A DNA stretch of 64,000 bases from Embiotoca jacksoni (lineage: Eukaryota; Chordata; Actinopteri; Embiotocidae), in contig JAKOON010000012.1 in the NCBI GenBank assembly GCA_022577435.1, positions 8,425,412 to 8,489,411 on the forward strand, given 5' to 3'. Below, one piece after another: positions 21,157-36,100 of this stretch (its first letter is position 1; each line of letters starts with the position of its first letter). The position numbers and the translations under genes are program-made. Below the pieces are notes generated by a model, which had not been told where the DNA came from, ran no database searches, and worked only from the letters and a program-made list of their open reading frames with translations.

Positions 21157-24100
21157 CTGAGGCGCGCACAAACACATGCATGTAAATACATAGATTCACA
21201 CAAAATATGAATCATTCATTTAGATGAATGAGATCATGATGGTATTTATAAGGATTTTAGGCTCCACCTCCACAAATGGTCGTAGCTTGTTGAGCTGCTC
21301 AAAGATATTCGGGGGTGTAGTGTCCAGGCGGGCCTGCCGCCTAGTCGCGTTCTCAGCTGACATACGAGGAGGATGAGGCTCCTGGTTGCAGATAGAAATG
21401 TGTTGTAAAACTGATGCTTTTAAAACAGAAAGTCAGACTAATGAATCTTTTACAAAGCAGCCGTGAATTAGTGTTTGAGTGCACCTTCAGGAGCTGACAT
21501 GGTGTCTGTCCAAAGTTGCCGATGATGCCTTCCAAGGCCTTACGCTCATTCTCATTGGCTATTGCATCCAGATCTACTGCACCTGCAGAGAAGCCAAACA
21601 AAAAGCAACTTAATGCTTTAAGCCCGAATGCTAGTATGGAACATACACAGCTAAAGGATAAGACTACAGAGAGATGTTTGCAGGTTTTATTCTTATTTCC
21701 TAAGAAAAGTTGTAACCTTACCCTCATAAGTGCAGTAGTAGAAGACATTGAGAGCATTCACTGCCTCCTCGCCTCTCTGCTTGCAACCAAAGATCAGGTC
21801 AATCCACTCATGGAGGTGATTGGACACGTGCTCACATTCCTAGAGTTTAAGATATAAGTTCCTGTCATCTTCAACAGTTCCTTAGTAGTCAGAAAACAAA
21901 TGCATGACTAAGATATAAGAGTCTGGATGTTTGTGTAGACTCACCAGGGCTTTCCTGTGTTTTCTGATGAAGTCTTCCCTCGATGTCGCCCAGCGAGGCA
22001 GCTCAACATCTGTCACTGGGTCCTGAGACATCTGTAAATGGCCAAGGTCGAAGCCTGCAAACCACCATGCAGCAGTGACGCTTTGGGTTATTTCATTAGA
22101 TTTGTATGTCAGCAGAACATCACCTTTACATCTCACAACACACATGCAAGATTAGAGATTACTTGATTTAAAACAGTAAATTTGTACAGTGCTCCCTACC
22201 GTTCATGTTCTGCAGGAATTCTGGGAAGTAGAAGAACTCTGGGATGAGCTCTTTGACGTCAGCAGGACTCTCCATGCGAGCCTGCCAGGCTGCTGCCACC
22301 GAGTGAAACTGTCTGTCTGCACAGTCAAACCTGCACAATAGCAACACGGAATCATATGAGAACAGAGAATACCTGGAAACTCAGTGAAACATCATGAAAT
22401 AGGCGGCACTCCCACCTGCCGCTCTGCAGCTGAATATGCAGGGTGGTGAACGGCTCCATGCGGATCATATAGTGCATGACTCCTGCTGCATTAGAGTAAT
22501 GTGTGCCATAGTGGAATTTATCAATGGTTCCTGTTGAGTCCTCAAAACTCTCATATCTAGTAAGAGAAATAGAAAAAAAATTCACAATATTATGCTAATC
22601 ATTAAAAAAAAAAAGCATAGGTTTGCTGTTCAACACAATGAACAATAGTCAACTTGTTTTTGATTGGTAATTCATGATATTTTGTTGCATTTGTTTTTTA
22701 TTGCAAGCATTACGTCCTTTTCAGGTGGTTACGCAGGGACTGCTTTAAAATCTTAAACGGGTTGGTGCATTCAAGTGTTTCTATTACCCTCTGATTTTTT
22801 TTTTTTAAAGTGCAAATTCACATTGTGATACAGCCACTTACTTTTCTCTGACATTCTGCGCGTGACGTGGATTGACCACACCTATGGGTTTGGACAAGTC
22901 TCTGAAAACTGAGGGGTCCTCCAGGTCCAGAACAGTAGAGGTGTAGTCACACAAGATCCAGGGGAACTGAAGAGAGACAAAACACACGACTGCATTGTGG
23001 TGCTTCTTCACACTGCGAGTGCACCTTCTTTGGTAATAACCATAGATAAAGGTAGGAAACAGTGTCCGGGCAAATGCGACACACTTACCACAGGATACTG
23101 CGACAGGTCGTTGTAAGTGCGCCCAGCAATGGTGTTCAATTGCATCAGATACTCAAAATTGGAGATTTCTCTGCACACCCATTTCTGTTAACATCAACAT
23201 AAGATTGGTCACAAACATTGTCATTATTCAGATGAGAATAACTCGGTTCAGTATGGAGGACTGATGTAAATAAATACCTGTGTAAGACCAGATGCTTTCA
23301 GTAGCTCTTGAGGAGAGCGGGAGCCAAAGTAAAACAGGTTCGGAGGCCGTAGCCCTAGGATCCTAGAGTACACTTTGTTTCGTACCTGACGGGTGAGGGA
23401 AGAAGCCTTTGTTACACACAACCGCATCATTTCAAAGCATAGATTTCATCGTAAATAAAAAGCAAGAGGTTTAGATTGCCTTCTTTCTGAAGTTGATGAA
23501 GTAGTGTGCCTGATCAATGAAGAAAAGCTCCAGTGCAGATCGTCGCAGGTTGTAGCGCCTCAAATGAACCTCTCGGAGCTGAGACAGAGGCCTCTTGAAA
23601 TCAAACCCGATTCCTGGAGGCACATTTGTTATTCACATCTGATCGAGCCCTTTGAAGAACACAATGAGATGTTGTTTTCACAATCACATATTTCTTACCC
23701 TCCTCTGTCTCCTCTTTCTCACTGCTGCCGTCATAGAAGTACAGGTGATGTGTGGTGACCTCCAGACGACCCGGAACAACCGCCACAATGGTGATGAGCT
23801 CACAGTCCTCAGACAGAACCAGTTTTTCCTTCTGGCTCTCATCTTCTCCCTCCACCCTGAAAGCATTCAAGAAGTAAAACCTACATTTTCGACACAACAT
23901 ATTTACAGATGTGATTATTTATGTCCATGGGAACATAAAACAAGAACTTTTCAAGTACTTAAAAGGCTTGCTTGTTTCAAACTGGTACCACTTGTTTGAC
24001 TTTAAAAAAAAAAAAAATTTTATGGCCCATGGAAAAGATACAGTGCAAAAGCTGGCACAAGTTTAACAAAAATGTTAGACTCACTTGTTGTCCAAAAAGA

Positions 24101-27100
24101 CAAGGTCCTCTTCTCCTAACTGGTCATCCTCCATGTCACTTACTTTTGCTTCCTTAGCAACAGCCAATGGGAGCGGTTCGGAGCTGCGGGGACTGTCAGC
24201 TCCTGATGATAAACAAAAAAACATAACAACATGTTCAGAGCACCATTTTGCTTTGAGGACAAAAAGCAAAGCTAATATGTTTATACTCTGTGACATACCC
24301 ATGTTGTCCCTTTGGGCGCTGGCTTCACTGTGGGGATCGTAGTTATAGTTGGGCACAAGTTTGAGGCGCATCTTTGAATAGGTCTCTGCATTGGACAATT
24401 TCCACTTGACCTCCGGCTGAACTCTGACATCAAGAACAAGCCAAAGGATAAATTACTATTCAGCCCATTCTGGTGAGCAGAGTCTACTCTCAGATAGGAG
24501 GACATATAATACCTGGCCAGAGAGAAGTTGAGAGTTAGACGCTGTCATACCTGTTGGCCCATGCTCCTCTCTCACTGGTCAAAAGCCTGCGGAGAGCTCT
24601 CCAGTGCTGCCACACCACCCCCTGCTGGCTGGAGCTCTGCTTCTGCCAGATGAGGTACCTGTTGTTCTCACTCCTAACTCGCTTCGAGTAGGGGTCAACG
24701 ATCACCTCCTGTTTTTACATTCACAAATATCAAATCAGTCATCTGAGAGTTTAAAACTGCATTTTAACAAAGTCCTATGTACCACAGTCTGTATACCTGA
24801 AACTTGGATTTGCTGTCAGATCTTTCTTTGTCCCGTCTGAAGGCTGTACTCATCAGGTCATCAAAGCACGAGTTCCAGAAATTGGACATGATGTCGTGGC
24901 TCCTCCCAAATGTGTCCAGCTCGTACTGCTCCATGGTGGGCTGAACCTAGAGGCCCATTATGAGAAGAAGGACATAAACATACACAGCTATAAACATGTG
25001 AAAGACAACTCAACACAGTAAAATAAGTGGGAGGCAGAGATGCAGACCACGACGTGACTGGGCGACATCTCCAAAACCAACAGAATAAATGTATATTTTA
25101 TCATCAATAAAATCAATTCAAATTAAAAACATATAAACATTAAGTATAAAATATAAAATATAAATTATAAGTAGTACTTCCAAGTTTCCTACTAGCCATA
25201 CGTTGGCCCATTAAAAACTATATTGGTTAGATTATAATTTTTTTGAGTGCAGAGGTAATTTATAATTCCTGGCACCACATAACCTAAAGAGGCCGATACA
25301 ATTCCCCATTTTACAAACAACTTTCCTTTATTTATTGTATTAAAAAGAGATATTTAAACAACTCATGCATTTCTTATTCGGCTGCTGTTTTTCTTTTTCT
25401 CTTACTGTCCTTTTACCACTTCATGCTAAAAATAAATACAATACTTGTATACAAATTACACAGATATATACATTTAAAACAAACACACCAGTTCTATAAA
25501 TAAACAGCAACATACATACTCAAACAGACAGAGTCTGAAAAAACTGCCACAGCCAAGTTTGAAAACTATCATGGCGGCCAAAGTTCTGCCTCGCAGCCTA
25601 ATGTATTGCAGTATCCATGTGCAAAAGTAACCTAAACAAAACAGATTTATGAGCATGCACTGTCACACAGAGCAATGATAAATCTATGCTCAGCTAGTGC
25701 AGGGAGTGTCTGTTTGCCATCAGTTCATGACGTATCTCTGCTTCAAGTTCAAGCATAAACTGATCTCTGCTTAAAATACACTGAAGGTCAGCCAGAAGAC
25801 ACTTGGGAGTTTGGTTCTGCTTTTTCTAAACTTAATTTTTAAACATTTGCAGTCGACTTCTCAGCCGCCCTCTGGGGGGTAAATAAAACTGCAAAAATCA
25901 TGAGTGTACACATATTTGACAAAGAACAGAGCCAGCAGTATCTGAGAATGGACAGTTGATGATACTTGGTTAGTCATACCACAGACAGGGGAGGAGGCTC
26001 TAGACTCCCTGAACAAAAGATAAATGTTATCTATTTCTAAATGCATAATACCAGCCACGACACTGACCTGCTGCTGGTAAAAGCCCTGCCACTCCTGTGT
26101 GTGACAATAAGCCTTCAGGTCCTGGGCGAAGGTGGTGCTGCCGTTGGTGATAGGCAGGTTTGGGAGGAGGTTCTGGAGGGTGATGGGGTCGGCGTGTTGG
26201 TCGAGCAAGGTTCGAACGATGGGAACTAGCTGGGAGAAAGTCTCTGGGTACCCGCAGTTGGTGCCGTCCATTACACCTCCTGGCCACAGGGGGGCGCCAA
26301 TCCGCCCAAGCAGGAAGCACACTTCCTCCCAGCTCAGACAGAGCACAGTCTGGAGAAGGCTGTGCAGCTTCACATAGGCCATCACACACACCTGAATAGG
26401 AGCAAGAGGAAACTATGTTTACTATCTGAGAGCCTAGGAAGAAGGTTATTAAAGATATGCAATATATGCAACAAGGATGTGTGGGATGGTGTTTTATTTA
26501 GTTCTGCCATCCTGATAAGGATCTACCCCCCTCAAAAGATAATATCAAGGGGGACGTTTATTAAGCAGCACTTCATCAGTGATGGGGGATCGGCTTACTT
26601 AATGGATTACTTGAGTAAAAGTATCAAAACTACAGTGAAAAATGCTCCACTATGAGTAAAAGTCCAGTATTTAAAAAAAACACATCTGTAAAAACTTCAA
26701 AACTATGATCTGCAAAATGTACTTTAAGTATTAAGTAGGCTACCTATGCAGGAAAATGCAACCTGTAACATTATTTGATTGTGAGTATAAATACATTCTA
26801 TAGACAATGTTTTAATGTTATATCAGTATTAAGGTGAGGTGGAGCTAATGTCAACTTTTTATATAATTTTAGGTCATTTAATCTATAACCAACCATCATA
26901 TTTTATGAGCTGGTAAAATGTTTTGTATACAACACACTGACCATGGATGTAAAATAAATATATTGACGTAAAAAGTACAATATTTGCTTCTAAATGTAGA
27001 AGAATAGAAGTGTAGTGGTGTAAAAGTCTAAAAAAATTCCTACTTTGGTCCATAACTTGAGCAAATATACTTATTTACTTTTGACCACGAGACTTAACAT

Positions 27101-30100
27101 AGCTTTGTTAGTGTTGTTCTTATTTAATTTAATTTTTTCAGCATGAGTAGCTTCAGGCTTTTTTATTTCCAGGATACCCACAGTTGTTGATGTCAGGGTG
27201 CGATCAAGTTAAATTATCTGCAAAGTGACATTTTAAAAAACAGATGGCTTTAGGGGGAGTTGCACTGTTTTGGAGATGTACAAAACCAGTAGCATGTGAT
27301 GGAAAGCCTTATGGTCAGCTCATTTATGATCGCGCTACTGATCCCACAGCCCTACAGCAAGAACAGCAGCAGCAGTCATAACTCAGAGGGGAGCTGCCCT
27401 TTCATACAGAACACTCCCTAAGAGGAATGACTGCAATGTCTTTGAAAATAACCCATAGAAGGCCTGTTATTTCAAAACTGGCTTTATCTAGGTTCACTTA
27501 TCAAGTTAAAAAAGTACTGTGAACCATTTTAAAATTATTTTCATCATAAACCAATCTTGTGAGTTTTCGGGGTTGTGACAGACGTGTACAGTGAGAAATA
27601 TTTGACATTTATGACCTGCGAGTACTGCTGTTGGATGTATCCCGTGATGATACGCAGGCCGATCTGGGCCATTTCTTTCAGTTCTGTGTTTCCAGGGCTG
27701 CCGGGGGTGCTATGCCAGGCCTGTAACCTGTCCAGCAGGTTCACCACCCCTTCAAAAATCTGTAATACAACAACATCTGTCAACACAGGACTCAACAAAA
27801 AGGTCAGACCTGTTTCCACACCTCGCAGCATCAATTAAATCTTCAAGCCTTTCAGTGCCTTAAATACAGCTGAACCTAGATATAAAAGGTGATTCAAATA
27901 CAATTTACACCCAACCATGACCCTCCACCCTCCAGTAACACAAGATAGGAAGAAAATCACCTGCTGTCTATTATAGTAACTGACAACACCCACACCCAGT
28001 TAGTTTGACATCATTAAATCATGTTGTGTTGTGCACTCTGGAGTTTGTAAAACAAAGATTTTTGTTTGTAATTCACCCCAACTTTAGCACGATTCAATAA
28101 ACCCAGTGAAGGATATAATATTTATAAAATTAGACATTTTTGGAAATACAATTTTGATTTCTTCCCCAAGAGTTGGTTGAGAAAATCAAGGCCAATCTCA
28201 TATCTGTCAGTTTAGCATAAACACAGGAAACAATTTGCATTGCTGTGTAAAATGGTATCAAAATACACAGATAGGAAGCTCTCTGATTAACAGATTAAAT
28301 TGTTTAATCCATACAAAATATTGTATTTCAGATCAGCCAGTTGCAGCACGTACTCAGACAAGATTAGCTTTAGAATGAAAGTATTTTGACTGAGCAAGTG
28401 AATACAAATGAAATGTGACTAACATTCAGGCCAAAACTTGGGTGGGTGTTCTAAAGACCATTCTGCTGAAATACCATCAGTTGTTTTTTGTTTGGTTTGG
28501 GTTACTGTTGATGTCGATATATATATATATATATATGTATACTTATATGTTTTAACAGTCAAGCAACCTCCTGAGATGGAGACAGGCTTACAACAATCAT
28601 GGACAAATATTGGGCAGTATACCTTTTCACTCCACAGTGTGCAGTTATCTGTACCCTCAGCAAACAGGAAGTCCTGCAACAGCCTGAGGAGTCGAACCAG
28701 ACTGGGACAGAAGGGCAGAGACACTCCCTGGGCGTCTCTCAGGTCTGACAGCGATGACTCCAGCATCATCTCCAACAGACTGGCACACAGAGTTGCAAAG
28801 AGATTTTGAATACATCACTAGATGACATTGTATTTCCAGATATTTAGACAAAAGGCATATGAAGGTGTGGTTCAGTTTGTTTTTCCACAGTGAGAATGGT
28901 TCACTGCTGATCAAATAAATTTGACATCAACGTAACCAACCTGCGCTTGATGTCATCTGGAGGACGGACCAGCTGGCAGGAGGAGCCCAGTTTAGTGAGA
29001 ACAGAAAATACCTGTCCTCTCTCTCTCCACACCACATCCTCGGCCCCCTCTGCCCCGCTGCCGCTCCACAGCACGGAGAAGACAATGTTGGTGAGCAGGT
29101 TGCACAGCTCCTCCTCAGGGGTCTGCTGTAATTCAAACAATAGCCGGTGAAAAGAACGCAACAAAAACTCATCATCCATCAAAGGCGGGGAACACGTGGA
29201 AAGGGGGGGAATACGATGTTATAACATCAGTGAAATCTGAGTTTAGGGAGCAGCCATACCAGTGGGTTGGATGTATTGGAGATTGTGTCTCCAGTGGGAG
29301 GGTCAGTCCCATAGCTGGTGTCGTCCAACACGTTGGACAAACTGGAGCTCTTCCTCGGTCTGAGCGGTGGAAATGGTTTGCAGTGCTCCAGAGGAGATGG
29401 CGTGTTGGTCAGACTACCTGCGGGCGTGTGTGTGCCAGTCTCTCCCAAGCCCCCTAACTCCAGATCAAAGGGTGATGTACCAAAGGGGGAGAGCGGCTGG
29501 TAGTCTCTTCCCTCTTCTTCGGGGCGAGGAGAGGTGATGTCAACCGCTTTGGAGACAGAAGATGAGTGGCTCCCCTGATCCACTGAATCAAACGACTTAA
29601 AATGCAGGGAGCCTGTGAATTTTTTCAATGGGCCTCCACCTCCGCTCGGAGGTGACTGCGATAAATCAGAGAATCCCTCAGAGATGTCCCGCTGACCGCC
29701 CTCATCCTCCTCATCCTCAATGTCCTGCGAGCTACGGTCTCTCAGGAAGATGTCCTCGCGCGTGTCCTCTATGACCAGAGCCGGATCCCTGCGCAGTGGC
29801 GGCCGGTAGTTTGGTTCAAAGGAGCTGTGGTTGCTGGAGTCTGCAATGCTGGCGGCGTGGGACTCATAGGACTCTTTAACGTAGAGTTTGGTGAGAACAT
29901 CCTGCCAGCCGGGCTGCTTAGCGAGCTGCTTCACGTAATCCTCATTGGAGTAGATCAGATGAAAGAGCTGGAGTAATTCCAGAGGGAACAGAGAGGGCTT
30001 GTTTTCATTACTGAGTTGATAAATTTGGTTGTGTTAAGCAGAGAATGAACAATGTGAGCATACCGACCTTGCGACAGATGTCCAGTCGGGCAGTGAGTTC

Positions 30101-33100
30101 AGCTCGATGGGACAGACAGACCACAGCCAGGAGGTCTCTGAAATTAGGACTGGCATCTGCGGAGTAGCAGCAAATTTCACTCCAATTTAAAGTCCTTGAA
30201 AACCTACGTTTAATCAGCTTCCTGCCATGAGTAGTGGGATCATGCACAAACACTATCATCTCCCAGAATAAGAAAGATACTCATTAATTCACATGAAAGA
30301 TTTCGAATTTTTCTGCGCTTGTCAGTTGAAAGGTGATATCAGGTATTTTCACCACATGAAACAATACGAATTTAAAGTATTTTTGAGGAAGGAAAGTGGG
30401 GCACCCCGTCATTTGGCACTTATTATAGGATAAACAGAGTTATTACTGTTAAGTTAGTTTAGTTTATTAAGTTTAAATTCCTTTGTTGACAGAAACACTC
30501 TTATCCCAAATAAATCTTAATTCATTATTCATTGGAAACCATATTGTTGATAAATGTTGAATTGTATGCTCATCTTTCCAATTTGTGCGTTTGTCATAAA
30601 ATGATTTGTTCTGACTCCAAAGAGAGTTTAGTATTTATTTGGTAATCATTTATTGCAAAAATAACATTTAACACGATCTATACTCAGTGTCACATTTCAT
30701 AGTTCTTTCAAGTAAACATCCGTAGAAATTATTTTAAGATGTGGAGAATCAAGCTTTATTGACTCACAATTTGATTACTGACATAGTCTTCATGACCTAG
30801 ATAAGTTTGAGCTCCTTAATTTACAACAAAGGATGTTTTATTTCTACTTTAAAGTTAGATTTTTTTTGTTTTTTTGTATATATAACTGTACAGATAAATG
30901 TTTATTGAAACCTCCGATTCTTTGACATTTCTAAGATTTTTTTTGTCATCCATTTCAAGCACCAAAGGCAAAAGCTTGCTTACCTGTAGCAAGGACTTGC
31001 TCGTACAGACAGCGGACGGTGGTCATGGTTGCAGGAATGTCTTCAAGGCAACAAACGAGGCCAAGATATCCAAAATCCTTCAGCTTTATGCGCTGCTTGT
31101 TGCGCTCGGACACACGCTCGCTCTTGAGGATTTTGTACATAACCTGCAACAACACAGATAAATGGTGTAAGAAGTTTCCTGTTTCGACATATATACATAC
31201 AATTATATATCACAAGGTGGTTTTCAATAAAAGGCAAATATGTGTCAAATGAAGGTTGGATGTTAAGAAGAGGTGCAGCCAGTTGTCCTCACCCTGAAGA
31301 CCCTCTCTCTGGCCTCATCGCCAAGGCTTGGAGTGAGCAGCAAAGAGTACAGCTGCTCCACCCCCCACTCCAGCAACACGGCCTGCACCTGCTCACGAGG
31401 AGGGCTGCTCCTCAAGAGTTCGTACAGCACATCCAAGGCCATCACCACCTGATTCAGAGAGGACAGAAATATGAAGACAGATGAAAAGAGGCAACAAGAA
31501 ATATGGTTTAGGGACGGAAACTTCTAAGTTGTATCAAGAGGAGTTTTAAAGTACAGACTTGCAAAAACATGAGAATAAAAAAAGAGAGTGTGAAGGGTCA
31601 GGAAGAGTGCACTTGGAGGTTGGGAGTAAAATACCATGTTAAAAAGGTCATATGATCGTAGTATTAAACTGTAAGTGTTACCTGTTGCTCCTCTCCCACA
31701 GACAGAATGTAGGCGAGGACGCTGTGAAGCTCCTCTTGTGTTGGAGACTTGAGGAAATCTTTCAGCAGGGCAAACAGGGAGGTTCGAATCGTCTGCTTTT
31801 CATCAGACAGAGAGCTGCCATCGTTCTCCGCACTAAGATCAAAGATGTTAATAAAAATAAAGTGAACCTCTTATGAAACAAATTATTTTATAAAATAGAT
31901 GAAAACAAGTAGAAACACCTCTATTTACAAGAACTTAAACCACCGAATAAAAGTAATTTTTAACACACTTATCATTTTGATGAACATATCTAAATTCGAT
32001 ACCACATTATTGCTGTAGTTTACCTGTAGTACGCCCGAATGGTATCAAGAATGTACTGAACCCCATACTTCCTCTTCATGCGCTGCTTGCTTTTGTTTAT
32101 CACAGATGACAGGTATTGCACATGTGCTGCGGAAGAAGAATACTTTTGTCATCTCCCTTCAGATTGACATTTAGAAATGCCAAACCATTATAAAAGGTTG
32201 TAGCAAAGAAGTGCCGTAATTTACAAAACAGGGCAGTGAAATGGTGCCTCGAGCACATATTTTATTCTTTGCCACAGCCAGAACTTGAAATATTAATGTA
32301 CTGTATCTTTGCTCTATTGTGCTCTAAGCCTTCTCTACCTCATTTCAGTCTTGGCATGTATATACAAATAAAAGAGAAGCAAACAGCTTTGGCTGACATG
32401 GAAGGCTTCACAGGTGTATTGCTCAACAACACGAGGGCTGCTTGTGCCTTACCAAGACAAACGGTAAAATGGCTTTTAGTCCAGATGCGGAAATTAAAGA
32501 GCAGATTCTGGTAGAGTTGCTGTAGAAGTGGGCTGTTGCCCTCGTTGAAAACCTGCTCCAGCAGCAGCTGACATGCCATTAAAACATTCATGTCCATCAT
32601 ACTGCCTGGAACCTGCAGCAGACACAAGCACATAATAAGGAGTGTTAGGAGTGTGTTTGTATTTAAGTATGTCTCCACTTATTTGCATTTATGTGTTTAC
32701 ATGGGTTTGTGTAGAATCTGTTCTAAATAACACTTAGAGGCAGATGAAGTGTTGCATTCAGTTGAGTACTTATACAGTCGAAGTGTTTGGGTATTGTATA
32801 TTCCGCATGTGTTCAGTGTCAAACCTGGCAACCCGATGTGATAATTAGGACACAGTTTCCTTACAGGATGCTCCACCTTAACGTCATATATTTCAACATA
32901 TCCTGCCAGCTAGGCAGCGAGCATGTCTGTGCTGCGCCACTGCAACATCTGACTCCCTGCAGCTACTGAAGATTCACATCTATGAACACTGAATGACTCA
33001 TACTGTATGTTGAATCTGAAGAAGTGCTAGTACTACAGATACCTGAATTGAATTACAACTGTTGCAACTCTGCAATGCTACAACCTGATCTTTGCTTCTA

Positions 33101-36100
33101 AAATCAGCAAGACAGCGGAAGTTTGTCTTTGCAGAAGCTCAGCATGAAATGCAGCTGATATTGCCGACATTACCGTGCACCTAGTGGAAATACTCAGCAA
33201 AAACCTAACAAGATGGCTATCTATACTTACATGAGACCCACTAAGCACTTTAGATATTACAAATAAATGTACAACGTTAACTGAAAAAAAGGGGTGACGA
33301 TATTACATCATAACTAACTCTAGCTTTATCGTGTCATTTTTCAATCTGTTTCACTCTAAGTATAATTTTATTGAATTCCAACACATTTTCAAACAGTGCA
33401 GCTGGCATCCATGCAATCTGCATAAAATTCTCCCACACAAGCATTTTGATACTGTCATTGTGAAAGAACCACTCCTGTTCCATTTATCACACTGCAATTA
33501 TACCGCAGCAATACATTGGAAAAGGTCAAACATTCTCTTTCAGATGCTAATCAGTTCTTCAGTTAGTTTCCACTTGCTGGAACAGCCTAACGTCCAGGGC
33601 ACTTACTTTGCTGAGCATGGCTCCTATGACGCTTGGCCCATGGCATTGCAGCAGGTTCTCCTGATTGACGGGGTGATGACGAATCAGGTTTTTCACCATC
33701 AGCAGAAAGGCAGCAATACTGTTTCTATCTAGTCTGCCTTCTGAAAGAAAAAAAATGCACAAAACAACTTTTAAGATTTCCGTGTTACCCACGGTCATAT
33801 TCGTGCATTACAAAGCTCTGCATTGACGTTATCACATCTCAATATGAGTCACAAGTCATATGTCAGGTTATTTGTCTCACTTCTGTTGGACTGTTTGTTC
33901 CATTTATCTCAATTTGTTTATGCTAGAATCTATGCTGAGTCAGATGGGCTGAGACACTGAACTGCTACTCTTCAAGCAGCTAAGTATGCCCACGCTGCTT
34001 CTGACATTTAACCTATTAGCGTTGATTTCAGAATCTTTGCTATGTTTGTCCAGCAGTTCCTGTTTGTCCTTGCATCATGAACTTACCACTCGTCAGAATG
34101 TCAGAAAAACTACTCTACAAATCATTCATCGCATTTAAGACAGCACAGGAATAAAACTGAACAAAATGAACCAGAGAAAACGACACAGAGGAAGACTGTG
34201 TATTCATGACACTAAAAGGTTTAAAAATGATTAACATACTGTGTTTTCTGACCAACATATAACTCGTGTATCTAGACATGCAGATCAATTTGTTAGATTT
34301 GCTCAAGGTTGAAGGTACACAACTATTACTGCCTCCATCCCAATGCAGCATTGAAAAATTATATGTAAATGTTTTCATCACAACAGATCTTTCCAGAAAC
34401 ATGCTACTCTGGATACAGAACACGCCATAAATTATTTCATAGGGACAATTTTGTTAATGTCTACTTCCACAAGGTAAAGAATCATTATTTTTCAATGCTG
34501 TAGACATTAACAAATTAAATGACATTCACTTTTATTAGATTTGAAATTTGAAATCTAAAATCTGGTCAAACAAACCAAAAATATTATGAGTCATAAGTGA
34601 TCATATTTTTTTTAATTTTCAGTGAGCCAACCCTTTCATTAATAAGATTCCATGATTGAAGTGAACATAGAGTACAGTAAAATAATTAAATAAATATCTG
34701 AACTAAAGAAGAACTGACCTGCTGATTTGTTCAGTGGCAGCAGCATAGCAGCAGGGGCTCTGGGGGAGGTGAGCTCTGGTCCCAGCAAGTCTGAGATCTC
34801 CTGACCGCTGTTGTAAACCTGCTCAGCCTCACATACCTGCTCGAACAGGGGCAGCACAACCCCAATACCTCCGACAACATTTATAACATCCTGCAGGAAG
34901 AAAAAAAATATATCATTCACACAAACAAGGTTTGTGTAACCTTCGACATGAGTCCTGTTTAAATCAGAAATGAAAATTAGAAAGGAGACCTAACCAAAGA
35001 AAAGCAGTAAGAAATAGAAAACCAAGTTAATGACAAAAGAAAAAAAAAAGAAAAACAATATAAATCAGTATTACAGGAGTACAGCTAATTTACAGTATAG
35101 TATGAAGGTCATAATTACATAACATTGAAAGAAATTATGACAATTCGGACTTTGGTAACTGTAGATGAGTTAATATTTTAATGATATAGGAACAGAGCTT
35201 AATGTTTAATTTCCAACCTTGATGTCCCAGTTCACTACTCTGTGTCCTGTAAGCCTGCCATCATATTGGTGATTGGGAGCCAGATCCAAACATATCTGAC
35301 TCTTAAAGGCCTGCAGAAAAAAATACATAAACACACACACACACACATGCAAGTAAACAAGAAAAGTTTATAGTGGTATTGTTTATAATGTACCTAATAA
35401 AAGCAATATCATACAATCTGAGAGTTCTCCTGAGGTTCAGTGGGTTACCTGTGGAGTGTAGTAGAGGAGAAGCTTGCCATTAAAATCAGATAACTCTCCA
35501 TCCGCTTTGAATAAGGACACGTGATTAGGGCCTGTGGGAGCAGAAAGCAATGTGGGTCATAAAATATGCAAACATTACTCGGTATACATACAAACAAAAT
35601 ACTCCTGTTTTCAGTGTATGCAGGACTAATCTTAAACTGTTTGGGCACTGTGATTTTCATTACTGCTGGTTTCTTAAACATTTGACTGTGTGATGAATTC
35701 TGGAAGAGCTAAATCCTGAAATACTTAAATTCTCAAGGTCTATAATGCGTATAGAACATTTGCAATGCAGCAGGGCATGACCAACCAGCAGCATGTAGAG
35801 CTTTTGTCTGGTTGTGCTGCAGAGACTCATGGCAGATGAAGGCGGTGCCCAGGAGCCCATCCAGAGATGTAGGTGTCCCCCACTCTGTGTCCTGCAGTCC
35901 GGCTGGAATGGTGTGCACTGGGGAGTCTCCCACAGACCCCCAACGGCCTCCTGCAAAGGTGGCTGGGAAAGACTGGGAACGGTTGAGGGAGGGGGCGTGG
36001 GCAGGGAAGGCAAACTCAGGTGATGGAGTGGAGGAAAAAGATGTGTGCAGGTTGGGGGAGGTGGTGGTGGTAGTGGTCCGGTGGCCTGCAGAGCCGATGC

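Larger units (their letters stand above)
24085..29167 (-). other. nbeal2: nbeal2 exons 28-35: conserved region before the PH-BEACH domain
   Basis: Coding exons about 29167-28941, 28779-28623, 27759-27616, 26391-26068, 24946-24797, 24708-24551, 24423-24299, 24202-24085. Conserved wording: LLFELQQTPEEELCNLLTN, KRSLLEMMLESSLSDL, EMAQIGLRIITGYI, VPIVRTLLDQHADPI and KWKLSNAETYSKMRLKLVP, all close to human NBEAL2. The exon 28 acceptor (GATGAG at about 29168) follows a pyrimidine-rich stretch but is tentative. Intron 31 (24947-26067) is AT-rich and holds nothing recognised. Confidence 0.85.
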
